A DNA stretch of 64,000 nt from Halobacillus sp. Marseille-Q1614 (lineage in GTDB: Bacteria; Bacillota; Bacilli; Bacillales; Halobacillaceae): contig NZ_CADDWH010000001.1 in assembly GCF_902809865.1 (NCBI RefSeq), positions 3,782,001 to 3,846,000 of the forward strand, given 5' to 3'. Positions 17,118 to 25,709 of this stretch are shown piece by piece (within the stretch, counting starts at the first letter, position 1; each line of letters begins with the position of its first letter). The notes beneath the pieces are model-generated. The model did no database searches, was not told where the DNA came from, and was given only the letters and a program-made list of their open reading frames with translations. The position numbers and the translations under genes are program-made.

Positions 17118-18461
17118 ATGAAACGTACGATTCTCAGCCTCTTTTTGCTCGCAGCCGCACTTTTCACCCTTACCGCGTGCAATCAGAACGAGGGCGAAGA
17201 AACGACCGAAGAACGGATCACACCTGTGGAAACCGCCCGAGTGGAACAAGGAGACTTTATCATTGATCGAAAAATAGCTGGGAGGGCTGCGCCAGGGGAG
17301 AGTTCTCCCGTGCTTCCGAGCATCCCTGGTGAGTTAGTGACGTTGAACGTAGCCAAGGGAGACCGTATCGAGAAAGGCCAGACGGTCGGCGTTGTGAACC
17401 CTGGGGATCAGGGGAACCAGGTCGAACTACAGGAGGTCTCTGTCCGCCAGGCAGAAGCCCAGTTAGAGAATGCACAGACACAGTATGACCAGGCCGTAGA
17501 AGGCGTAAATATGGCCGAAGAACAGCTTGAGCTGATCAGAGAATCGGCAGGTACTCAAAGCACACAGACGGCTCTAGAAGAACAGGTTAATTCTGCCCAG
17601 CAGCTTGCCGATGAAGCGAAGAAGCTGGCGGATAAAGGATCGGTGCCTCAGTCGATTTATGAACAGGCGAAAAGCCGCGCGGATCAGGCGCAAAAGCAGT
17701 TTAATCAAACGCTTGACCAAGCCGGCGCAACCGCGTCAGCACAGGCTTCTCAAGCTGAAGCTCAGGCCGAGGCTCAGCTGAAGCAGGCCAAGCAGGCCGT
17801 CACACAGGCCGAGCAGGCTGTGGAACAGGCGCAGCTTGGTTTAGAACAGGCACAGATTCAGCTGGATGCTGCGCGCACTCAAACGGAAAACGAAGCCATC
17901 ATCGCACCTCGTACGGGAGAAGTAACAACTCTTGAAGCAAGCGAAGGGGACGACGTGACGAATCAGCAGCCGTTTGCGACGATTACGAGCCTCAACCCGA
18001 TGACGATTGTAGCGTCAGTTACGAGTAATCAGCTGTCTCTTTTTGAAAAAGGGGAAGAGCTCGAAGTAGAAATCGAGGGTGAAACTTTTACATCAACGAT
18101 TGATTATGTTCCTTCCATTCCTGATGACACGAATCTTTACCCTGTTGAAGCGACAATCAGCAATGATGAAGAGAATATTAAACCAGGCATGATGGCTTCT
18201 TTCGTCCTTCCGGAAACCGCGGTGGAAGGTGCGCTGATCGTACCGACCGATGCGATTACCGAGCAAAGCGGGCAGTCGTTTGTATATCGTATAAATGGTG
18301 ACACCGTTAAACGTGTTGATATTGAAGTCGTTGAATCCCAGACGGATCGAAGCGCCATTGAGGGTGATCTATCTGTAGACGAGGAAGTGGTCACGAGCGG
18401 ACAGTTGACATTAGAAGACGGGGCAAAGATCGAAGTTATGGAAAAAGAGGAGGACGAATAA
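17118..18461 (+). CDS. RND efflux adaptor lipoprotein (HlyD/MFP)
   Basis: This 447-residue adaptor subunit has a signal peptide with lipobox Cys21 (LFTLTACNQ), so it is probably membrane-anchored on the outside. It has a biotinyl-lipoyl-like half motif (GELVTLNVAKGDRIEKGQTV) and a long coiled coil of about 130 residues rich in Gln and Ala (residues 115-255). The second lipoyl half (EAIIAPRTGEVTTL) and the beta-barrel domain follow. GGAGAGGAAG precedes the ATG. The RND permease gene starts on the next base after the stop, so the two are translationally coupled. Gram-positive adaptors lack an outer-membrane partner; the substrate is unknown. Confidence 0.9.
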   Translation: MKRTILSLFLLAAALFTLTACNQNEGEETTEERITPVETARVEQGDFIIDRKIAGRAAPGESSPVLPSIPGELVTLNVAKGDRIEKGQTVGVVNPGDQGNQVELQEVSVRQAEAQLENAQTQYDQAVEGVNMAEEQLELIRESAGTQSTQTALEEQVNSAQQLADEAKKLADKGSVPQSIYEQAKSRADQAQKQFNQTLDQAGATASAQASQAEAQAEAQLKQAKQAVTQAEQAVEQAQLGLEQAQIQLDAARTQTENEAIIAPRTGEVTTLEASEGDDVTNQQPFATITSLNPMTIVASVTSNQLSLFEKGEELEVEIEGETFTSTIDYVPSIPDDTNLYPVEATISNDEENIKPGMMASFVLPETAVEGALIVPTDAITEQSGQSFVYRINGDTVKRVDIEVVESQTDRSAIEGDLSVDEEVVTSGQLTLEDGAKIEVMEKEEDE

Positions 18462-21400
18462 GTGAAGCTCGTCAATCTCTCAGTTAAACGCCCGGTCGGC
18501 GTCATTATGGTCATAGCGGCGATCCTGGCCCTCGGGTTCGTGTCGCTGCGATCACTTACGATCGATCTATATCCAGACATTGATTTGCCGGTTGCCGTCG
18601 TTTCTACGACTTACGAAGGAGCGGCACCGCAGGAAGTCGAGCGGCTCGTCAGCCAGCCGATTGAATCATCCGTCAGCGCCATCGAAGGAATGGAAGTGCT
18701 CCAGTCCCAGTCTCAAGCTGGCGCTTCGCTTATTTTTATGCAGTTTAGCACGGGAACCGATCTCGACAGCACCTTGCTTGAAGTAAGGGAGCGGGTCGAC
18801 CAGGTGAGAGAAGCTCTTCCTGAAGGAGCGGGTGAACCAAGCGTGCTGCGCTTTGATCCCCAGCAGCTGCCGATTATGACGGTCGGTCTCTCAGGAGCAG
18901 AGCCGGAGCAGCTTCAGCAGATCGCTGAAGACCAGATCATCCCGCAGCTTGAACGTCAGGAAGGGGTCGCTTCGATCGATATTGAAGGCGGCAAGACACG
19001 CGAAGTTCAGATCTTCATCGACCGATCCTTAATGGCGAACTATGAACTTACCTCTGATCAGATTGTGCAGGCCCTTAATGCGTCGAACCAGTCGGCTTCC
19101 GCCGGCTCGATTCAAAAAGGGGATCAGGACCTGCAAATTCGGGTTGAAGGGGAATATGACTCCATCGAAGATATCGAAGAAACGATCGTCCAATCGCCAT
19201 CAGGCGCACAGGTGACGATTGATCAAATCGCCAAAGTTCAGGAAACCTATGAAACGGATAACGTCTCCCAGGTGAACGGTGAGGAATCCGTGGCGCTTTC
19301 GATTTTGAAAAAAACCGACGCCAACACGGTAGAGACTTCTGATAACGTGCGTGAAGCTCTAGATGAAATCAAAGGAGACCTTCCGGAGAACGCGAATACG
19401 GAAATCATCCTTGATACAAGCGAATTCGTTAAAATTTCCATCAACAGTGTGGTTATCAACATCATCATCGGCGGGATTATCTCTGTCGCTGTTCTGATGC
19501 TGTTTTTAAAAAGCGTTCGGGCGACGCTCGTTATCGGGATTTCGATACCGATCGCAATTATTTCCACGTTTATTATGATGTATTTTACCGGCGAAACGCT
19601 CAACGTCCTGACGATGGGCGGCATGGCGCTTGGAATCGGGATGATCGTCGACAGTTCGATCGTAATTTTAGAAAATATCGTCAGCTACCGGCAAAAAGGA
19701 CACAACATGGTGGAGTCGGCCAAACTCGGAGCCTCTGAGCTCGCTCCCGCCGTTATCGCCTCGGCCACAACGACACTCGTTGTCTTCTTGCCGATTATAT
19801 TCGTAGAAGGGATCGCGTCCGAGCTGTTCACACCGCTTGCGCTCACGATTTCCTTTGCACTGATCGCATCACTCGCCGTATCTGTCACACTTGTGCCGAT
19901 GCTGTCCTCAAAGCTTTTAACAAAACCATTGCAGACAAGCGGACGCCGCTACTGGTTCGACCGCTTCTTAAATTACGTGAATAACAAATATCGCACGCTG
20001 CTGTCGCGCGTGCTGAAGTGGCGCAAAACAACGGTCGCCGCGACGCTCGCCTTAATTGCAGGGTCAATTGCACTTGTTCCGTGGATCGGCACGGAGTTCA
20101 TCCCGCCATCTGACCAGGGACAGATCACGATCTCTGTCGACATGCCGGCCGCCACGTCGCTTGAAAGCACACAGGAGACGACCGACACTATCAATGAACG
20201 GCTGGAAAACTTCAGCGATGAAATTGAGGTCAGCTACCTGACGATCGGCGGCGGAATGTTTGGGGGACCTGGGGGAGGCGGAGCAAATGACAGTGCGGAT
20301 TACACCCTCCAGCTGGTCGCCCCTGATGAGCGGGAGCGCACGACCCAGCAGGTGATGAAAGAGATCGATGAGTCACTTCAGGACATTCCTGGCGCTGATA
20401 TTGCTGTCAGCGAGCTCGAAGCCGGACTTGGTACGGGAGCTCCGCTTGAGATAAAAATTAACGGAAATGAATACGAAGTGCTCGATGAACTTTCACAGCA
20501 AATAGTCTATATGATGGAAGACATTGAAGGCGTCAGCGCTCCGACGTCCAGTACAGAAGAGGGACGCCCGGAGATGCAGATCAACGTCGATCATCAGCGT
20601 GCTGCGCAGTACGGCTTAACCGAGCAGCAGGTGATCGGCCAGGTGCAGACCGCTTTTACCGGACAGATCGCGACACGCTACCGCGAAGCTGGAGAAGAGA
20701 TTAACGTTTCGTTAATTTTACCGGAGGAACAGCGTCAGACGATTGCCGACCTAGAAGGCATGTCCCTGCAGACACCAACAGGAAGCGTCATTCCACTGGC
20801 TACGGTCGCTGACTTAGAGCAGGTGCAAGGACCCGTCTCCTTACAAAGGGAAGACCAGCAGCCGCAAGTCAACGTGGAAGCGGAAGTTGTCGACCGCGAC
20901 CTCGGAAGTGTCACAGAAGACGTGAGAGCTGAGCTTGAGCGCCTGAATTTTCCTGATGGATATACGTATGAAATCGGTGGTCAGGCCCAGGACATGGAGG
21001 AAGCCTTCGGTGACCTCGCGCTTGCTCTTGTGTTCTCGATCTTTCTCGTCTACGCCGTAATGGCCGTGCAGTTTGAGAACTTCCTGTTTCCTTTTATCAT
21101 CATGTTCTCACTGCCGGCCACGATCATCGGCATCACCGGTGGTCTGTTTATCACCGGCCTGTCGTTCAGTCTGCCGGCGTTTGTCGGGATTATCATGCTC
21201 GCCGGAATCGTCGTCAACAACGCCATAGTGCTCGTCGACTATATCAATATTCTAAGGCGGCGCGGCTACGACCGGACCGAGGCTATTTTGGATGCGGGCC
21301 CAAGCCGTCTGAGACCAATTTTGATGACCACCTTAACGACCGTCTTGGGCATGGTGCCGCTTGCGATCGGAATCGGACAGGGATCCGAAGCCCAGCAGCC

Positions 21401-21539
21401 GCTCGCGGTGACGATTATCTTCGGCTTAACCGTATCAAGCTTCTTTACACTCATCTTAATTCCAGTCGTCTATACGTATTTCGACGACCTATCACAAAAA
21501 ATCACAGGCTTCTTCCGCAAAAGACGCGATGAAGTTTAA
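18462..21539 (+). CDS. RND-family efflux permease
   Basis: This 1025-residue permease has the AcrB-type layout: one membrane helix, a large extracellular porter loop (about 35-330), six helices, a second loop (about 540-850) and five to six more helices. The family opening is VKRPVGVIMVIAAILALGF and the start is GTG. It is a proton-driven exporter of drugs, lipids or surfactants; B. subtilis SwrC is the best-known relative. In the fourth helix the proton-relay pair is VDSS (Asp397, Ser398) rather than the VDDA of AcrB, so one acidic residue is replaced. A glycine-rich insert, FGGPGGGG, lies near residue 605. Confidence 0.93.
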   Translation: MKLVNLSVKRPVGVIMVIAAILALGFVSLRSLTIDLYPDIDLPVAVVSTTYEGAAPQEVERLVSQPIESSVSAIEGMEVLQSQSQAGASLIFMQFSTGTDLDSTLLEVRERVDQVREALPEGAGEPSVLRFDPQQLPIMTVGLSGAEPEQLQQIAEDQIIPQLERQEGVASIDIEGGKTREVQIFIDRSLMANYELTSDQIVQALNASNQSASAGSIQKGDQDLQIRVEGEYDSIEDIEETIVQSPSGAQVTIDQIAKVQETYETDNVSQVNGEESVALSILKKTDANTVETSDNVREALDEIKGDLPENANTEIILDTSEFVKISINSVVINIIIGGIISVAVLMLFLKSVRATLVIGISIPIAIISTFIMMYFTGETLNVLTMGGMALGIGMIVDSSIVILENIVSYRQKGHNMVESAKLGASELAPAVIASATTTLVVFLPIIFVEGIASELFTPLALTISFALIASLAVSVTLVPMLSSKLLTKPLQTSGRRYWFDRFLNYVNNKYRTLLSRVLKWRKTTVAATLALIAGSIALVPWIGTEFIPPSDQGQITISVDMPAATSLESTQETTDTINERLENFSDEIEVSYLTIGGGMFGGPGGGGANDSADYTLQLVAPDERERTTQQVMKEIDESLQDIPGADIAVSELEAGLGTGAPLEIKINGNEYEVLDELSQQIVYMMEDIEGVSAPTSSTEEGRPEMQINVDHQRAAQYGLTEQQVIGQVQTAFTGQIATRYREAGEEINVSLILPEEQRQTIADLEGMSLQTPTGSVIPLATVADLEQVQGPVSLQREDQQPQVNVEAEVVDRDLGSVTEDVRAELERLNFPDGYTYEIGGQAQDMEEAFGDLALALVFSIFLVYAVMAVQFENFLFPFIIMFSLPATIIGITGGLFITGLSFSLPAFVGIIMLAGIVVNNAIVLVDYINILRRRGYDRTEAILDAGPSRLRPILMTTLTTVLGMVPLAIGIGQGSEAQQPLAVTIIFGLTVSSFFTLILIPVVYTYFDDLSQKITGFFRKRRDEV

Positions 21540-21549
21540 TAGATAGAAA

Positions 21550-21590
21550 GAAAACCCCACGGCCATCAAGGCCGTGGGGTTTTCTTTCTT
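21550..21590 (+). terminator. Strong terminator after the RND operon
   Basis: GAAAACCCCACGGCC (21550-21564) pairs perfectly over 15 bp with 21570-21584. The T-rich tail is the beginning of the array 5 leader. Confidence 0.93.
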
Positions 21591-21690
21591 TTTTCTCTGG
21601 GTACCTGGTACCAGAATTCTCTCATTCAGTACCAGGTACACCTTCTGTGGTCACCGGTACCAGGTACCGACGTTCTTAGTACCAGGTACC
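21585..21690. repeat. 28-bp-period palindrome array 5
   Basis: The leader (21585-21599) starts on the base after the terminator stem. Palindromes start at 21600, 21628, 21656 and 21678. The first two intervals are 28 bp; the last is 22 bp with a 9-base spacer. The second and fourth copies begin AGTACC instead of GGTACC. Confidence 0.93.
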
Positions 21691-22095
21691 TCCAAAATGA
21701 ACTCCCAATATTTATCATTAAATATATTAAATTGATGTAAAGTTTAATTTTTCCTTAATTTTTTCAAAGCAAAGACAAAATGTAAGCGCTGATGAAATAT
21801 TTGCGTTCGGGACCTTTCGATTATCTCCATGTTTTAACCATAAAGAAGAAAGCCCAGGTTAGAATAAATACTTATAATTAACTAGTATAATAGCATTGTT
21901 TAAATGGTTTAATTTGGGTTATTATCCTTTAGAAATAAATATAAATGAGTCTATAAAATCAAAAGAATCGTGTAAATGTTTTTTTATCCGTGTGTAACCT
22001 ATGCACGGGTTTTATTTAGTATATTGATCAACGGTTTATTTATAAATACTTCTTATGGGACAGGCTGTCGTTTACGAAGGATATGGAGGTTAACC
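21691..22095 (+). promoter_or_regulatory. Long AT-rich leader of the first pgs locus
   Basis: No gene is visible. TGTAAGCGCT near 21781 is the left half of a CcpA cre-like site, but the right half is poor. TATAAT lies at 21886-21891 with a weak -35. A small hairpin (CCGTGT with GCACGG, about 21988-22008) followed by TTTTATTT lies about 80 bases before pgsB and might attenuate transcription. Confidence 0.35.
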
Positions 22096-23289
22096 ATGAT
22101 AGTTGCACTCATTTTTATTTTGATATTAAGTTTGACTGCTTTCTTACTTGGGGCCAGGGAGAAAGTGAGAAACAACAAAAACATAGAAAGTATCCCGGTA
22201 CGGGTCAATGTGAATGGCATTCGAGGAAAATCGACGGTGACGCGGTTAACCACAGGGGTTTTACAGAAGGCCGGTTACAAAACCGTAGGGAAAACGACAG
22301 GAACTGATGCGCGGATGCTTTACTGGTTTGATGGCCAGGAAGAGCCGATTAAGAGAAGAATGGAAGGCCCGAACATCGGCGAGCAGCGGAAAGTGCTGGA
22401 ACAGACGGTGAAGCTGAATGCGGATGCGCTTGTCAGTGAATGCATGGCGGTTAAGCCGGATTATCAAGTCATTTTCCAGGAACAGCTTCTGCAGGCGAAT
22501 ATCGGTCTAATCGTAAACGTGCTCGAGGATCATATGGACGTGTTAGGGCCGACGCTGGAGGAGGTCGCGGATTCCTTCGGGGAGGCGATCCCGTATGATG
22601 GCGATTTAATCGTCAATGACAGCTCGTTTGTGCCTCATTTTAGAGAAATCGCAGCAGAGCGGAATACGAAGGTACATGTATGTGATACATCGCTTGTATC
22701 CGAAGACTTTTTGAAAAAATTCGAGTACATGGTCTTCCCGGAAAATGCCGCACTGGCTCTTGCTGTGGCGGATATTTTAGGGATTGACCATGAAACAGCC
22801 AAGCAGGGAATGCTTGAAGCCTGGCCGGACCCAGGGGCGATGCAGATCCTGCCGATCGGGGATGAAGATAACCCAAGCTTTCTAGTCAACGGGTTTTCAG
22901 CGAATGACCCGACATCGACACTCAACATCTGGGAGCGGGTGAAACTGTTGAGCTATCCGACAGAAGAGCCTGTAGTGATTATGAACTGCCGCGAGGACCG
23001 TGTTGATCGGACGGAACAATTTGCGAAACAGGTACTGCCGCACTTACCGGCAGAAACGTTAATTTTGATGGGAGAGACAACAGCGCCGATTGTTGATGAG
23101 CATAAAAACGGTGCACTGCCTGTCAAAAACCTTTTAGATCTGGAAAGTTATGAAACCGAAGAAATCGTGCGGGTCCTCGGCCCGTACCTGTCTGGCAAAA
23201 CCATTTATGGCATCGGAAATATACATGGCGGTGCCGAGGAACTCGTAAAACGGCTTGAACAGAAAAAAATAGATAAAGTTACGGCATAG
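22096..23289 (+). CDS. pgsB: Poly-gamma-glutamate synthase PgsB/CapB, copy 1
   Basis: PgsB is the ATP-dependent amide ligase of poly-gamma-glutamate synthesis, related to Mur ligases and acting at the membrane with PgsC and PgsA. The 397-residue protein has an N-terminal membrane helix (MIVALIFILILSLTAFLLG), the P-loop [18 protein letters not shown] (about 39-56) and the conserved [15 protein letters not shown] and YGIGNIHGGAEELV segments. TGGAGGT precedes the ATG at 22096; the frame continues upstream without a ribosome site. It heads the first of two pgs loci in this window. Confidence 0.95.
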   Translation: MIVALIFILILSLTAFLLGAREKVRNNKNIESIPVRVNVNGIRGKSTVTRLTTGVLQKAGYKTVGKTTGTDARMLYWFDGQEEPIKRRMEGPNIGEQRKVLEQTVKLNADALVSECMAVKPDYQVIFQEQLLQANIGLIVNVLEDHMDVLGPTLEEVADSFGEAIPYDGDLIVNDSSFVPHFREIAAERNTKVHVCDTSLVSEDFLKKFEYMVFPENAALALAVADILGIDHETAKQGMLEAWPDPGAMQILPIGDEDNPSFLVNGFSANDPTSTLNIWERVKLLSYPTEEPVVIMNCREDRVDRTEQFAKQVLPHLPAETLILMGETTAPIVDEHKNGALPVKNLLDLESYETEEIVRVLGPYLSGKTIYGIGNIHGGAEELVKRLEQKKIDKVTA

Positions 23290-23303
23290 AGAGGAAATTC
23301 AAT

Positions 23304-23780
23304 ATGTTTATATTTGATACAGCAGATGTTTATTTGGCTTTAGTTGCCGGAATCGTTCTCAGCTTATTTTATACAGAAAAAACGGGCGTCCTTCCAGCAG
23401 GATTGGTCGTACCAGGGTATATTGCCATGTTGTTTACGTTCCCGGTGAGTATTGCAGTTATTTTTATGATTAGCTTTTTAACTTATTTAATCGTTATGAA
23501 GGTCATCGCCAAGTTCACCATTCTTTATGGTAGAAGAAAATTCACGGCGATGCTGACCGTCGGCATTATTTTGAAAATTACGTTCGACTTAGTCGTCCCG
23601 GGGTATTCCACTCCGGCGATCGTAGAGGGAATGATGGCAATTGGCGTCATAATCCCAGGACTTATTGCCAATACTATCCAGAAGCAAGGGGTTTTACCGA
23701 CGACAGCAAGTACATTATTGCTCAGTGCGGTAACCTTTGGAATCGTGACATTATCCAGCTTTATTGGAGGAGGAATCTAA
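23304..23780 (+). CDS. pgsC: Poly-gamma-glutamate synthesis protein PgsC/CapC, copy 1
   Basis: PgsC is the polytopic membrane subunit of the synthase. The 158 residues form about five membrane helices. They include the family stretches SLFYTEKTGVLPAGLVVPGY and LYGRRKFTAMLTVGII near the middle, and VIIPGLIANTIQKQGVLPT near the end. GAGAGGAAATTC precedes the ATG. The stop codon abuts the start of the small PgsA-like gene. Confidence 0.95.
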   Translation: MFIFDTADVYLALVAGIVLSLFYTEKTGVLPAGLVVPGYIAMLFTFPVSIAVIFMISFLTYLIVMKVIAKFTILYGRRKFTAMLTVGIILKITFDLVVPGYSTPAIVEGMMAIGVIIPGLIANTIQKQGVLPTTASTLLLSAVTFGIVTLSSFIGGGI

Positions 23781-23945
23781 ATGGAAGCAGTTCTACAATA
23801 TAAAAAGAAGAAAAGGGTTGAAGAGAAACTTACATTCAGCCAGTGGATGTTAAAAACGATCAAAAAACATAAGAAAAGGACAACGACCGATGCCACTATC
23901 GGATTCATCATTACGGCTGTCCTCTTTTTAATTAATTTGGTATAG
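23781..23945 (+). CDS. PgsA-like membrane stump, 54 residues
   Basis: This small gene sits exactly where pgsA should be. It starts on the base after the pgsC stop, with GGAGGAGGAATC inside the pgsC end as ribosome site. The product has a basic part (KKKKRVEEKLTFSQWMLKTI, then KKHKKRT) and one membrane helix (GFIITAVLFLINLV). That is the pattern of the PgsA N-terminus: B. subtilis PgsA reads ELSFHEKLLKL then a Lys run, and copy 2 here reads VKEKILKQVKWHKKRA. The external CapA domain is absent. It may be a minimal anchor subunit or a relic kept by selection. Confidence 0.75.
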   Translation: MEAVLQYKKKKRVEEKLTFSQWMLKTIKKHKKRTTTDATIGFIITAVLFLINLV

Positions 23946-23949
23946 GGAA

Positions 23950-25593
23950 ATGTTAAAAAATAACCGTTTCAACATCTTGATCATCAGCTTGTTTGTCGTG
24001 ATTTTTGTTTTGTTAATTATCCAAGGCCGTGGCGATGAACGTCAGGAACAGGAGGATTTCACTCTTAACGATACAGCACCTGAGGAAGAAGGCGTGGAAT
24101 CGTACGGAGTCACCTCAGATAGTAAGATTGCGACTGAAGTAGGAACGAAGGTATTGGAACAAGGCGGCAATGCCGTCGATGCGGCTATCGCCGTAAGCTA
24201 TGTGTTAGGGGTCGCCGAACCCTATGGATCAGGAATCGGTGGAGGCGGAACGATGCTCATTCACCCTGAAAAAGGCAGCGAAAAGTCCCCCGCCATTTAT
24301 GATTACCGTGAAACGGCGCCAGAGTCCATCCCAGAAAGCGGGATAGGGGTGCCAGGTTTTGTAAAAGGTATGGATGAAGTACATGAAGATTTCGGAACCA
24401 TGGATATGGGACAGCTCATTGAACCATCGATTAACTTCGCCAGCAATGGAGTGGCCGTTTCACAAACCTTGCATAATCGGTTAAAAGATGCACAGCACCG
24501 TATGCCGGAGTTAGACCATATGTATCCTGAGGGGGAACCAATCGGTGAAGGTGAAATCCTGGTTCAGCAGCAGCTGGCCGACACGTTAAAAGCAATTAAA
24601 GACGCAGGCCCGAATGCATTCTATAAGGGCGACACTGCGGATGAAATAAAGGACGAAGAAGAAAAAATAGATAAAGAAGATTTGAAGGAATATGAAGTCG
24701 AAGTCAAAGAACCGATCGAAGGCGAGTTTAGCGGCTATGACGTATTAGCACCGCCCCCGCCATCCGGCGGTATCATGCTGCTTCAAAACTTAGAAATGGC
24801 CGAGCTGCTTGAAATCGAAGAGACGAAAGATAAACCGCTCGATTTTGCGATGATGATGGGGATGATCAACCGGGTCAGCTACAGTGACCGCTTAGATAAA
24901 GTAGGAGATCCAAGCTATGAAGATGTCCCGGTCAAAGAGATGCTGTCAAAAGATCATCTAAAAAATCTCGCTTCCGATATCGATGAATCCGGCTTGTCTG
25001 AAAAATATCGGACGAAGCTCGATTCAGATGCGGATCTTGAGGATCACGAAAACACGACTCATTTTGTCGTCGTTGATAAAAATGGCATGATGGTATCTGT
25101 GACAAACACACTCAGCAATTTCTTTGGATCCGGCGAATATGTGAATGGCTTTTTCCTAAACAACCAGCTGAAGAACTTCAGCAACAGCGAAGATTCACCG
25201 AACAGCCCAGAGCCAGGAAAACGCCCATTCAGCTATACAACACCAGCCATCTTAGCCAAAAATGGAAATCCCGTAATAGGAATTGGAGCTTCCGGCGGAC
25301 GCAGAATTACGTCCATGGTGTCCCAGCAGCTCGTAAAAATGATCAAATTTAACGAACCTGTTCAGTCATCGGTCGAAGAACCCCGGTCATTTTTGGAATT
25401 CGATAAAGATACACTGCAAGTCGAAAGTGACTATGTCTTTTTAGAGGATCCCGAAAAACACGGAATTGATATTGAATATTCTGACAGGACGACGTACTTT
25501 GGAAGTGTCCAGGGATTAGTGATCGACTATGAAAACAACAAAATCTACGGAGCCAGCGACCCGAGAAGACAGGGCAGCTGGGAATCCGAGTGA
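23950..25593 (+). CDS. capD: CapD-like gamma-glutamyltranspeptidase, copy 1
   Basis: CapD-type enzymes cleave and transfer poly-gamma-glutamate chains outside the cell, anchoring capsule or releasing polymer. The 547-residue precursor has an N-terminal membrane anchor (about 8-24) and the GGT fold beginning GVTSDSKIATEVGTKVLEQG. The self-processing site is NTTHFVVVD, where Thr369 is the predicted nucleophile that starts the small subunit. Substrate-binding NTLSNFFGSG and GASGGRRI follow. The ATG lies four bases after the PgsA-like stump. A terminator fused to array 6 ends the operon. Confidence 0.93.
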   Translation: MLKNNRFNILIISLFVVIFVLLIIQGRGDERQEQEDFTLNDTAPEEEGVESYGVTSDSKIATEVGTKVLEQGGNAVDAAIAVSYVLGVAEPYGSGIGGGGTMLIHPEKGSEKSPAIYDYRETAPESIPESGIGVPGFVKGMDEVHEDFGTMDMGQLIEPSINFASNGVAVSQTLHNRLKDAQHRMPELDHMYPEGEPIGEGEILVQQQLADTLKAIKDAGPNAFYKGDTADEIKDEEEKIDKEDLKEYEVEVKEPIEGEFSGYDVLAPPPPSGGIMLLQNLEMAELLEIEETKDKPLDFAMMMGMINRVSYSDRLDKVGDPSYEDVPVKEMLSKDHLKNLASDIDESGLSEKYRTKLDSDADLEDHENTTHFVVVDKNGMMVSVTNTLSNFFGSGEYVNGFFLNNQLKNFSNSEDSPNSPEPGKRPFSYTTPAILAKNGNPVIGIGASGGRRITSMVSQQLVKMIKFNEPVQSSVEEPRSFLEFDKDTLQVESDYVFLEDPEKHGIDIEYSDRTTYFGSVQGLVIDYENNKIYGASDPRRQGSWESE

Positions 25594-25597
25594 TAGG

Positions 25598-25631
25598 AAA
25601 AGCGGAGTTTTCAGACTCCGCTTTTTTTCTT
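25598..25631 (+). terminator. Intrinsic terminator of the first pgs locus
   Basis: AAAAGCGGAGT (25598-25608) pairs with ACTCCGCTTTT (25615-25625). The T run is supplied by the array 6 leader, which starts at 25626. Confidence 0.92.
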
Positions 25632-25709
25632 TTTTCTCTGGGTACCAGGTACCGATGGAGAGCATTCCGGTACCAGGTACCACCGTCGCTGCTATCGGTA
25701 CCTGGTACG
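25626..25709. repeat. 28-bp-period palindrome array 6
   Basis: The leader (25626-25640) is followed by three palindromes starting at 25641, 25669 and 25697, exactly 28 bp apart; the last ends in G. The array ends one base before the stop codon of the convergent hydrolase gene, so it fills the whole gap between two gene ends. Confidence 0.95.

Noticed and set aside
5140-25709. Reading the periodic arrays as CRISPR arrays
   Set aside because: Repeats of 13 bp and spacers of 15 bp are far shorter than in CRISPR, arrays have only three or four units, and there are no cas genes in the window.
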